From Wurfbainia villosa (Eukaryota; Streptophyta; Magnoliopsida; Zingiberales; Zingiberaceae), in assembly GCA_025175895.1 (NCBI GenBank), contig CM045991.1:85671174-85735173 (forward strand): a DNA stretch of 64,000 nt, written 5' to 3'. A program made the translations under genes and the position numbers. Within the stretch, counting starts at the first letter, position 1; the number at the start of each line of letters is the position of its first letter. This document shows positions 45,775-55,990 of the stretch, in pieces. The notes below the pieces were generated by a model. It saw only the letters and a program-made list of their open reading frames with translations. It searched no databases and had not been told where the DNA came from.

Positions 45775-46941
45775 TGTTAGGGCAATCTCTTGCCGTAATA
45801 TGGTTTTGATGGTGTGGCAAAGGGTTTAAGTTAGTTTGATATGTGGATTTGATATGTGCGTTGAAGTCGTGCAGGACTTAGTAATTCGCACATGGAGCCG
45901 TGGCGAGTTTCACATCTCATGACTCATGCCTTGAGTCGGTGAAGGATAGCTTTGCGGAAGCCGTGCGCTTGGAGCATCCGAGGGACCGCCGGACGAGAAG
46001 CTTGGAGTGAAGCCGGAGGAAGTAGACTTCGAGGCAAGAGACGCGAAGGAGCATTGCAGAGTCGCGGCGCCCGATGTGCCGAGGACGGGCCGCGAACGAA
46101 GAGAACTTCAAGGCGAGGGACTCGAGAGATGAGAGTGAGCGAATGTAACCCGGAAGGGGTAGTTTAGGTGAAACTTGGCCATTTGGCCAAGTGTCGGGAA
46201 TGGCAATGGATCCGAGTCGATGGGTCGATCGACCGTATAAGACAATTTCCGATCGCTATGGATCGGCAATGATCGATAGTCGAGCAATGATCGCTGTGGG
46301 AATGGCAATGATGGCACTATGCACGGGCACGTAATGGAGTCGACTCGCTTTAGCACTCGATCGATCGAGCATCACGATCCGATGGTAGGATCACCGATCG
46401 ATGCCGCATCGCTGATGGATGGTATCTAACGTGGAAAGCGGTCGTTATTGGGCAATGGCTACAGGACCAGTCGACTGATCGAGGGCATCAGTCGACTGAT
46501 CCTGTGTCAACGGGAAGAAACCCTCTTCCTCTATAAAAAGGAAAGGGATGGGGCTTTGGGAGGTTAATGCTTGAACGCCCAACTACTCCCAAAGTGCCCT
46601 AAACGTTTTTCCAGTCCTCTACTTGCTTTAATCTTCATTCCATTGTAGAAGAGTGATCTTGGTTGTAAAGGTTACCTCCACCTAGCTTGGTGCAATGGAG
46701 AGACCAATATTGGATTGGTTTTGGAGGAGTGATTCACCTTGGACGAATCGGACCGTGGATTAGCGGCGTAGGCGTGAACCACGTTACATCTTCTTGTTAG
46801 CGTTTGCTTTCTTGTAATTTCTATTTGCTTGTCTTTATTTGCATATTCCGCTTGCGCTAATCTTTTGTAGATGAGTGAATTACGACATCCAACGAACGAG
46901 GGCTATTCACCCCCCTCTAGCTGGCCAATCGATCCCCAACA
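45775..46941 (+). repeat. Element E 3' LTR
   Basis: Matches the 5' LTR; differences concentrate in the ladder (46190-46440), where the 3' LTR has lost many palindrome cores, while the final pair (cores 46470 and 46491), TATA (46531-46540) and hairpins (46731-46783) remain. Confidence 0.9.
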
Positions 46942-46946
46942 CGCTC

Positions 46947-47321
46947 CACCTTTTCCCGTGCGCTAGTTACTAAAGAGATCCGAGCCGAGATAAACTATTT
47001 TAATTTACATCCATCGATCCTATACTCCAAGAAGGAGTGTACAAATACTCTAGATCGAAAGTAAACTAAAATGAGCGGCTAAACAATGCCATATTTAATT
47101 ACAAAAATTAAATATTAATCTAGCCTCGTCAACCCCGAGGATTCAAATAATATACAATCACACACAAACAATCACATACACACATATAGCCATAATAGTC
47201 GGATCTTATGCCTGCAACCAAAGAGTTAGCCTACGTACATCCTACTATTATCCGGCATACTCAATATATGATATGTGCATGAAAGTAACCGAATCCAAAA
47301 CACACAAAACCGGAAACCGTG
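46947..47321 (-). other. Element H leader, part 2
   Basis: Continuation of the H leader from E's right target copy to the PBS; AT-rich, no coding potential. Confidence 0.6.
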
Positions 47322-47333
47322 GCTCTGATACCA
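47322..47333 (-). promoter_or_regulatory. Primer binding site of H
   Basis: Minus strand TGGTATCAGAGC, two bases from the LTR end at 47336. Confidence 0.9.
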
Positions 47334-47335
47334 TT

Positions 47336-49629
47336 TGTTGGAAATCATGCTATTCCTCGGAATCTCATTGGCTCCCAAGTCCCCGGATTAAAATTTTCAC
47401 TAATGAAAACTAATCCGGATGGGATGAGTTTCCTTAGCACAACCAATTCATCGTCGTGCCAACGACTCGAGCGATCGCTTGAACAAACTTGTTGTTAAAG
47501 CAATCAACTCTTCTAGTCGGTTAGCCGCGGAAGAGACGACGGACGGATCGCCGGTTTTTGTGTTTATCTTCGGGGTCCATGATTATACAAATACATCCAA
47601 ATGTAAACTAGTATAATCAAAACATACTAACATAAAGAACATAAGCTAGCATATCAATAAGAACATGTAAAGAACAATAATAAAAGTTGTAAAACTTTTA
47701 TACCTCTTGATCTTCTATCGTATGTCCTAACCTCCTTGTAGATTTCATGTGGGCGAAGATCCTCCACAAGTCGAAGCTTCCTAGATCGTCTTCAATCCAA
47801 AGAAAGAAGAACTCTCTTTCCCTTCTTGCTTGATCTAACCACCAATCCACAAAGGATTGATGCCGCCGGCCCCAAGAATAGAGAGAACAAAATGGAAACC
47901 ACCAAGGAACCAAACTAGGGACAAACCCTAGCTTCTAGTGCCGCCGGCCAAGATGAAATAAAGAGGAGAAGAGGAATGAGTTGAGCGCCAACCAAGGTAG
48001 AGGGAATAGAGATAGGTCCCGGCAACACCTTAGGAAGAAGAAGAGAACCTCTCCTATAGTTGCCGCCCACTCCAACTTTCAACCCTAGCCGCCCAACCAA
48101 ACCCTAACCTAGGATTTCTTGCCGCCCAACCAAAGGAAAGGCAAAACCCTAATCTCTTTGAAAACCATCTTCTATGTGCCGGCCATGGAAGAGGGGAAGA
48201 AGGATAGAGTGTGGACCGATCAAGGTAGAGGGTAGAAGGAAGGGACCGGCCATGCCTTAGGAAGAAGAAGAAAACTCATCTTCCACTTGTTGCCGCCCAT
48301 CTTTGCTCCCAAACCCTAGCCGCCCAAAAAATTCTAAAACAAACTAGGGTTTCTTAGCCTCCAAAGGAAGCAAACCCTAATCCCCTAAACCATCCATTAT
48401 TCTTGCCGCCCAACCCAATAAGCTTTATATATAGAGTTGGGTTTTTGCCTTGGATTAATCTCCTCCATTTGTTCTATAGATTTAATCTCAACCGTCGGAT
48501 CTAGAGATTTAATCCCAACCGTTGGTTCTAGAGATTTTAATCTCCACCATCGGTTCTAGAGATTTAATCCCAACCGTCGGATCTAGAGAATTAATCTCAA
48601 CCATCGGTTCTAGAGAATTAATCTCAACCGTCGGTTCTAGAGAATTAATCTCAACCGTCGGATCTAGAGAATTAATCTCAACCGTCGGATCTAGAGATTT
48701 GTTTTCCATCATTTGATCTAGACTTCATGAGGTTTATATTAGGCTACGATAGGGACCATGAGGAGGAGTTGGGTCTTGGCCACCCGATGGATCGGAACCA
48801 CACAAACTTGATCCATCAATGATGTTCCATTCCACTAGAGGATCATCATTGAATTACCTCACCAACCCCCATAAATTAATATGGGCTCCATATATTATTT
48901 GCACATCCATCTCCCCGTGTTTAAGATATCGAATGTCCGTCAATTAATTGATTTACTGACCATCAATTAATTAACATCTAACTCCTCGAGCAGTACCACT
49001 CAACCTTATCATCATGTTGACTAAGTCAACCTGCAGGGTTTACATGATGAACCTTATGAGCTCCTCAAGGGGACATCATCAACCTAATATATAGGACACG
49101 GTTTCCTCCTATAATCAACGACACACCATGTAAATAATATCATTTCCCAACTTACCGGGCATATTGATTTAATCCATCTAAATCTCACCCATTGGTAAAT
49201 CAAAGAAATAAATACTAAGTACATGTGCCCGTTATTATATCGGGATTAAGAGCATGTACAACATAATATCCGAGGTCCGATTCAATTATGTAGTCAGCAA
49301 TAAATTGAATCACCTCTATGTCGGTCCTGCTCAATACACCTAAGTGTACTAGTGTAACTCTATGTTCAAGACAAAACAATACCAAGCTACACTACAATCA
49401 TGCCAATGGTTTGTCCAAAATCATCTTGGTTGTGAGCCTTTACTTATACTCTACAAGGGACTGATAACATGATCTTCTGTGCCACACCCAAGCACCATGT
49501 TATCTACAATATAAAGTATTAGACAATATGCACATATATAAATAAAGTGCAAACAATGATCATGTGATTCTTATTTCAAAATAAAGATGTTCATACAAAA
49601 GAGCTAGGCTTTCAGTATACATCCCAACA
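47336..49629 (-). repeat. Element H 5' LTR, 2294 bp
   Basis: TGTTGGAAATCATGC to CATCCCAACA; close to 99% like the other LTR by eye outside the CCGCCCAACC step and the minisatellite at 48477-48712. Frames inside it are not genes. Confidence 0.9.
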
Positions 49630-49678
49630 GTATGGGGGCACCATACTTAGGTTAAAACCTCATGTTTGAGGTGTGCCA

Positions 49679-50030
49679 GTCGACTGGTGTGAGTCAACTA
49701 GGGTTTGACTACGGGAAGTGTCCCAGCAGTCAACTGCCAGAAGTGGGTAGTCGACTGATGGCTCGAGCAGTCGATTGATCATGTGATCAGTCGATTGGTG
49801 CTCGGTATTTCGGGCACAGAATGGAGTCTCACTCGACTGTTGGGGCTAGCAGTCGAGTAAAGGCTTGATCAGTCGACTGATGGACATGATCAGTCGACTG
49901 ATGTCCTATCCGTTGGATTTTTTTTAGCGTGGATTACACCGTTGTCTCACAACAACAGTGTCATTAGTCGACTGATGGTGTCGAGCAATCGACTTATCGA
50001 CGATTTCTAGCCCAGGTAGAACTTTAAATG
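49679..50030 (+). promoter_or_regulatory. GTCGAC ladder and TATA-like box, element F (5' LTR)
   Basis: Cores (GTCGAC and one-base variants) start at 49679, 49693, 49729, 49750, 49770, 49790, 49832, 49852, 49872, 49893, 49967 and 49988. Steps are 20-21 bp, with one double step of 42 and one 74 bp gap before the last pair. The register is the same as in D. TTTAAATG at 50023 lies 35 bp after the last core. Confidence 0.78.
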
Positions 50031-50305
50031 GAGCTCGTGGAGGAGGAAATCAACAACGAATCTTGAGCTACTTTGGGGCGATTTGTTGCTGCAAATCAGG
50101 GTCTCCAAGGCTATTCTTCAAGCAACCAAAAGCAAGCAATCCAAAGAGTTTTGTGTAAAGTTTTCTTTGCATCTCTTATTGTATTTCATATTGTATTTTC
50201 TTATTGTATTTAGTTTATTATTGTAAACTATTGTACGAGGTTTCTTTGCTTTCGAATTGTTCCGAGAAGGAGTATTTATTAGTGGTGTGTGATTTGCATC
50301 GCTAG

Positions 50306-50357
50306 GGCTCATTTGAGCCCAATCCGTGGAGTAGGAACCGTTCGATTCCGAACCACG
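50306..50357 (+). other. Two leader hairpins, element F
   Basis: SL1: GGGCTC-ATTT-GAGCCC at about 50305-50320. SL2: CGTGG (50325-50329) with CCACG (50353-50357), enclosing GGAACC and GATTCC around TTCG-type loop bases. Position between TATA and PBS matches D, E and G. Confidence 0.65.
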
Positions 50358-50522
50358 TTAAATACTTGTGTAATTGTGTGTTTGTCTATTTTTTTATTGC
50401 TTTATTATTATTCCACTGCGCACTAACGATTGTGTAGAGACAAGCATGAACAAATTCCATCAACGTACTAGCACGACGCTATTCACCCCCCCCCCTCTAG
50501 CGGTCAACATTTCCTCTACAAT

Positions 50523-50534
50523 TGGTATCAGAGC
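50523..50534 (+). promoter_or_regulatory. Primer binding site of F
   Basis: Exact TGGTATCAGAGC two bases after LTR end. Confidence 0.9.
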
Positions 50535-50578
50535 CCAGGGCTCTTCAAAGGACTAACCGCCAGGAGAAAAAGATGCTA

Positions 50579-50907
50579 GAGGGAAGATTGAATTCCAAGA
50601 CAAGCTTGGATGGGACATCAACACTCCACCACCATACGACCGAGAAGATTTTCCGGCATGGAGAGCAAGAATGGAGACATTCTTGATCATGGACATAGAG
50701 GATTGGTTCATCCTCGTAGAAGGCTTTGAACCTCGTAGGGATAAGAAGGGAGAAGTTCTAAAGTCGAAGAAATGGACCAAAGAGCAATGGCGAAAATTCA
50801 AAACCGAAGCCAAGGTAACAAAACTTTTAGAAGATTTGATACCTAATGATATTTTGTCTAGGCTAGGTGAATATCTTGACGCCAAGGAGCTATGGGAAAA
50901 ATTATAG
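50579..50907 (+). pseudogene. Element F Gag, N-terminal part
   Basis: The frame reading GKIEFQDKLGWDINTPPPYDRE, WRARMETFLIMDIEDWFILVEGFE, SKKWTKEQWRKFKTEAKVTKLLEDLIPNDILSRLGEYLDAKELWEKL ends at TAG 50905-50907. The only upstream ATG (50573) is one frame off, so a one-base change near 50575-50585 has broken the start. The sequence stops exactly where D and E continue with VELHEGTSEAKLARRDLL, so the second half of the capsid domain is absent. Confidence 0.75.
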
Positions 50908-50999
50908 ATACTTTTTCGGTCTTCGCTTCACCGGGCCGCCTGCAATGATTAGCAATACGTAACTCATCCTCATAAGCGAGTGAGGATTCGGAAGTTGAG

Positions 51000-52256
51000 G
51001 AGGAGTCAACTTCTGGGTCAGTGGAAGAAGAGGAAGAATTGGAGGAGACCTCCACCTTTGGGATTGAGGGGGAGGAGAGACCATCTTCAATACCGGAGCA
51101 ACAAGAAGAACCATCTACATCCGGTAGAGAGGAAGAGCAAGCTCAAGAGACCCTCACCACCAACCTAGGTAACTCAAACACATCATTTCAAAATAAAATG
51201 CATATAATGTGTTTTGAGTGTAGGGAATCCGGACACTACAAGAGTAAGTGTCCAAAAAGAGTCAAGAAGGCTCCACCCGTGCCAAAAGTCAAGGAGACTG
51301 GTGCCTCAATGCAAAAGAGCAAGGACCAAGTGATTTGCTTCAAATGCCGGCTACCAGGGCATTATAGGAGTCAATGCCCTAGGGGGAGCAAAAAGTCCCA
51401 AAATGGAGCATCACATGTAGGGGGAGCTAAGGGTAACCCTAAGTTATATTTTAGTAATTCTTTTTCTAATTTAAATGTCAAAAATCATGCTAGGAATTTT
51501 AATTCTCTTGCAATTTATCATGAAAAGCATGCTAGGAACAATAAATATTTTTGTTTAGGAGCTAAGAATTTCCACTTAGGAAATAAGGAGAAATTTGGGA
51601 CTAATGTCCCTAGAAAAACCTTACCTAGGGAATCTATTAGGAAAATAGAAGATCACCTAGGTTTTAGCTCTAAATGGATTAGGCATATGCCTAGAAAGAA
51701 CAATGCCCAAGGATTAAATCAAAATTCTAAAATTGGGCAATTAGAGGTTGAAAATCAAGCCTTGAGGTCAAGGCTTGAGAAACTTGAGACGACCCTTAGG
51801 ATTATGCAAAATCAAGTTAAGGGGTCAAATGGTCAAAGTCAAGGGTATAGAACTCAAAGTCAACACCTAGGACCTAAGAAACAAAAGTCGACCAAGGGCA
51901 AGAAAGGTTTGGGTCACAAACCTAAGCCTAAGGTGGCTTATCATAGTGTTCCATTTGATTATGGAACACAAACTAGGTCTAGGAAGACCAAGGTCAATAG
52001 GGAAGTCATCCCTAAGGGTAACCAAGGTGTGTGCCTAGTGGCTTGGGTTTCTAAGAAACCTAGAGTAGCGACTAAGAAGGTTACAAGGGGAGTCACCCCT
52101 AGAGTTAACCATGGTAAGACCCAAATGACCAAGGCTAATAAGCCTAGAAGGGTCATTAGGAAGGTATCTAGGGAGGTTATCCCTAAGGAATACCTAATTA
52201 ACCCTAGGAGCTCAAATAGGTTTTGGGTTCCTAAGAGCATGATTGATTCACGCTAG
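51000..52256 (+). pseudogene. Element F Gag, C-terminal part with two CCHC knuckles
   Basis: The open stretch 51021-52256 (411 residues) begins in an acidic region (EEEEELEETSTFGIEGEE). Two tandem knuckles follow, CFECRESGHYKSKC and CFKCRLPGHYRSQC, about 38 residues apart. Next is a basic region with a short coiled-coil candidate (QLEVENQALRSRLEKLETTLRIM). Three related segments appear near the end, KVNREVIPKGNQGVCLV, KVTRGVTPRVNHG and KVSREVIPKEYLINP, then SSNRFWVPKSMIDSR and stop. Joined to the N-terminal part it would bind element RNA. About 110 bases of garbled sequence (50908-51000) separate the halves. Confidence 0.85.
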
Positions 52257-54134
52257 ATGGGTTTAGGGTGTGCCAACTTAAATGGAAGGGTAGTTAACCT
52301 AACCATAGTAAAGTTAGCATTTTATGTAATTTTCAAGGTTATGGATACCTTGGAAATAGATTTGATATTATGATCCTAAAAGATTTTAGGATGTGCCAAT
52401 GCATTTTTTGGAATTATGAAAAATCAATTAAATTGACACAATTTAGGATTAGGGTTCATAGTGTGCCATTTTGGGTTTTTGGCACACTAGGGAGAAAAGT
52501 TATACTATGAAAAAAATATACTTAATTATATCAAATGGCAACTAATATTGAAATTTAGGTATTATGATATTTATACTTTTTATTTGTCATGTTTTGTTTG
52601 TCATATAACATATCATGACATCATGTTTATTTTTATCATTTATATGTCATGATCATGTGTAGGATTAAGGTTTAATGTCATGTGTTTTTATATTATATCA
52701 TATGTCATGACATCATGATCATTGGCCATGTTTAATTATGTTATCATTTATTTCATGATCATTCATGCATTTAAGTTAATGAAAATTGATTTAAGGACAA
52801 TGGCATGACTTGAAGTCCCATTTATAAGGGAATCAAGTAGTGTTGCCTTAGAAAGATGCATGAAACCCTAGAATAGGAGAATAAAACCCACATCTCACAT
52901 CACATTGACTTGTGTATATTTTATACACCCTAGATATATGTGAGATTCTAGGATATGAGTTAAGTTCAAGGTGCATAGTTTTTGCATCTAAATGAACTAA
53001 AACTCATCTTATTTCATAAGTGGATCATTGGAAAAGCTTGTGTACAAGTCATGTACATTGAGCCCAAGGAATATGATCCAAAATAAGGTTTTAAAAACAT
53101 TTTAAAATCAATTTAGAAAACCTTGGTGAAGTCTATCTTTTGATAGCAATCACCATTGATGAAGTTGATACAAAGTAAAAAAAAGTTTTTCTTCACTTTT
53201 GAACTTTGTATCAATTTTGATATTTTATGGGTAAAATATTTTTCTCTCATTTTTCACCCATTGTATTTGTCATAAGTATTATGCATATGAATTTTCATGA
53301 TTTTTCGAATTACATATAATTATTTATGAATTTTCAAAATCCATTTCTGATAACTGAAATTCAAAATTTGATATCACCGACCGCTCTTGGTGGCAATGAT
53401 CGATGTGCAAGGCTGGATCGATTTCAAGGACTCGACTGCCAAGCTGATTTCGAGAAAAACAAGGTTGTTTACCCCATTTTCAACTATGTTAGAGTTCCCT
53501 AACCACTCATAACCCTAGGATATGCTTTGGGAAGCATTAAAAAGGGTGAAAATCCATTGGATATGGATTAGGAGAGGTGTTAGGGTAATGTATCAAATTT
53601 AAGGTGTGGAGAGCTCATGTTTAAACTTTGAACCTTATTTTGATGGTTTAGAGCTCTTATTGGCTTAGGGACTTCCCAAGGTCATTGTTGGTGCAATGGT
53701 CAAGGGGGAGCCATTTTTCTCATGAGGAGGAAAATGGGATTTTGAGATACACAATTTGGAAATTAGGAGAGTGTGCAGGATTGCCTCTCTTGAGTGATAT
53801 GAGACTTATCACTAGGAAGATGGTAGGCATCCTAGGTACTTTTGGACCAATGGGGAGATTGTAAGATCTCATTGGGACATGAGACATTGACCTCCTTGGA
53901 GAGAAAACCTTTTTGATGTTAGTCAAAAAGGGGGAGAATGTTATGGAAATTGGTAATCTTACCTTTCTCCCAAATGTTTTAGGGGAGAATGGTATGGAGA
54001 GTGTTGTCAATTGATATTATCAATTGTCAATTCGGAGAATTGGGGAGAATGTTTGGGATTACAAATTTGGGATAATTGGTAAGAAGATTTGAGTTAGTGT
54101 TCTAACTCAAAGGTATGTGTTTTTTTCAAACATC
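52257..54134 (+). other. Element F 3' untranslated region
   Basis: Nearly 1.9 kb with no credible ORF. It shares blocks with G (ATTTTTCACCCAT, CATTGGATATGGATTAGGAG, GCAATGGTCAAGGGGGAGC). Collapsed palindromes (GATCGATG, GATCGATT) and one ACTCGACTGCC lie at 53383-53445. PPT-like AAGGGGGAG words lie at 53703 and 53925. Confidence 0.7.
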
Positions 54135-54148
54135 AAAAAAGGGGAGAT
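54135..54148 (+). promoter_or_regulatory. Polypurine tract of F
   Basis: AAAAAAGGGGAGAT before the LTR start. Confidence 0.85.
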
Positions 54149-55702
54149 TATTGGTGCAATCGACCCAAGTCACGATTGACCGAACTCGAGTTTGACTCGA
54201 GTGATGTTTTAATGTATGACATGAAAGGTTGACATTGATGTCTGATATTGTTTTGGGGAGATTGTTGGCACAATCGATCCGGGTCATGAATGAACGGACT
54301 CGAGTTTGACTCGAGGGGGATTTTGATGGTTGACTGGAGTTGACCATGTCATGGAAAGTCCAAGTCTTAAGTACTTGGCATGGAAAGTCCAAGCATAGGT
54401 CTTGGCAAGGAAAAGTCCAAGCATGGGTCTTGGCATGGAAAGTCCAAGCATGGGTCTTGGCAAGGAAAAGTCCAATATAGGTTGGCAAGGGAAAGTCCAA
54501 GCTTGAGTTTTGGCATTTGGAAAGTCCAAGGGGTTTGATATTGGCAGCGTAAAGTCCAAGCGGGAGTCTTGGCAGCATGAGTCCAATGGTTGGCGGCGTA
54601 AAGTCCAAGCGGAGTCTTGGCGGCATAAGTCCAATGTACCTTGGCGATGTAGACACCGTTAGCATGACATAGCCAATGGAAGCATCTGAACGCTAGCGCA
54701 TGGATGAACATGTCATGGATGACTTGGAGGGATCTGAGAGGCGTGAGGCTGATGGAGGTGGCTAGAAGGCTTAGATCTAGGCTAAGGGTGGTCTAGCAAG
54801 TATGGGGGCACCATACTTGGGTTAAGATCTCATGTTTGAGGTGTGCCAGTCGACTGGTGTCATATGGCAGTCGACTGGTGTGAGTCAACTAGGGTTTGAC
54901 TACGGGAAGTGTCTCAAAGCCGATCGCTAGAAGTGAGCAAATAATCGATGGCTGAGCAATGATCGATCATGTGATCACCGATCGGGTGCTCGGTATTTTG
55001 GGCACAGAATGGAGTCTCACTCGATTGCTGGGGCTAGTAGTCGAGTGAAGGCTCGATCAGTCGACTGATGGACATGATCAGTCGACTGATGTCCTATCCG
55101 TTGGATTTTTTCAGCGTGGATTACACCATTATCTCACGGAACGGTCATCCCGATCGATGGTGTCGAGCAGTCGACTAATCGGCGATTTCCAACCAAGGCA
55201 GAAGCTTTAAATGGAGCTCCTGGAGGAGGAAATCAACAACAGTTCTTGAGCTACTTTGGGGCGATTTGTTGATGCAAATCAAGGTCTCCAAGGCTATTCT
55301 TCAAGCAACCAAAAGCAAGCAATCCAAAGAGTTTTGTGTAAAGTTTTCTTTGCATCTCTTGTTGTATTTCATATTGTATTTGCTTGTTGTATTTAGTTTA
55401 TTATTGTAAACTATTGTATAAGATTTCTCCGCCTCCGGATTGTTCCGAGAATGAGTGTTTATTAGTGGTGTGTGATTGGCATCGCTAAGGCTCCTTTGAG
55501 CCCGATCCGTGGTGTAGGAACCGTTCTGTTCCGAACCACATTAAATACTTGTGTAATTGTGTGTTTGTCTATTTCTTTATTGCTTTATTATTATTCCGCT
55601 ACGTGCTAATGATTGTTTAGAGACAAGAACGAACGAATTCCATCAACGTATTAGCACGACGCTATTCACCCCCCCCCTCTAGTGGTCAACATTTCCTCTA
55701 CA
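54149..55702 (+). repeat. Element F 3' LTR, 1554 bp
   Basis: Starts TATTGGTGC (TG changed to TA) and ends CTCTACA. AAAGTCCAAG repeats at 54350-54640; ladder at 54849-55180, partly collapsed to GATCG forms; TTTAAAT at 55206. It contains GCAAGTATGGGGGCACC uninterrupted near 54797, the pre-insertion form of H's target. Confidence 0.88.
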
Positions 55703-55990
55703 CGGATCTCCTTCGATTACCTCAAATCCGAGAAATTCCAACTAGATCTGTCACAAAGGAATGTTAAGAATAAAATAGTGAATAGTTCTCCTTTAATCAC
55801 CTTGTACCCTTAGAATAAAAGCTAGATCTGCCACTTCACAAGAGAGTGTTAGAGATGGGTCGGCTTCCCGGCATGGCCCCTCCGATGCTCAAGTCAAAAA
55901 ACAGTAGGATGATGAAAGTAGAAATGCAAAAAGAATGAAGAAGAAGTGAGAAGAAGATCTTTGAGGTACCGAATAGCGAAGAAACAATCA
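55703..55990 (-). repeat. Element J duplicated segment, copy 1, right half
   Basis: Continues 34881 after the F target; R-U5 part of J's LTR, matching 56406-56690 (CTAGATCTGTCACAAAGGAATG, TTTGAGGTACCGAATAGCGAAG). Confidence 0.8.

Larger units (their letters stand above)
41547..46941 (+). mobile_element. Gag-only copia element E, complete, 5395 bp
   Basis: TG...CA LTRs of 1220 and 1167 bp, PBS TGGTATCAGAGC, a single gag gene, long 3' UTR, PPT, and a perfect 5 bp duplication CGCTC. Nothing resembling protease, integrase or RT is present. It is a sister of D: Gag and 3' UTR align along their length. It sits in H's leader, so it is the youngest insertion of the F-H-E stack. Confidence 0.92.
35508..49629 (-). 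mobile_element. Copia element H (Tork/TAR-like), split by E
   Basis: Minus strand: 3' LTR 35508-37740, PPT 37741, pol 37755-40153, gag/protease remnant to about 40740, leader (interrupted by E at 41547-46941), PBS 47322-47333, 5' LTR 47336-49629. The perfect duplication GTATG (35503-35507 and 49630-49634) marks its insertion into F's LTR. The joined flanks match the uninterrupted right LTR of F near 54797. Pol is decayed and most of gag is missing. Lineage by eye only. Confidence 0.87.
49630..50520 (+). repeat. Element F 5' LTR, second part
   Basis: Starts with the second GTATG copy and ends CCTCTACA at the PBS. Carries the best preserved palindrome ladder of the window (49679-49993), TATA-like TTTAAATG at 50023 and the two hairpins at 50306-50357. 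Confidence 0.88.
34882..55702 (+). mobile_element. Gag-only copia element F, split by H and E
   Basis: The left LTR is in two parts, 34882-35507 and 49635-50520, around element H. PBS is 50523-50534, gag 50579-52256, PPT 54135-54148 and right LTR 54149-55702. Flanks are TGGAT (34877-34881) and CGGAT (55703-55707), a 5 bp duplication with one transition. The uninterrupted target CTTGTGGATCTCCTCC survives in the tandem copy at 56412-56427. Without H, the element is about 6.7 kb. No pol genes. Confidence 0.87.

Noticed and set aside
48509..48716. ORFs of repeated LEPTVEINS or VGSRELIST text
   Set aside because: Both strands of the H LTR minisatellite give repetitive peptides; not genes.
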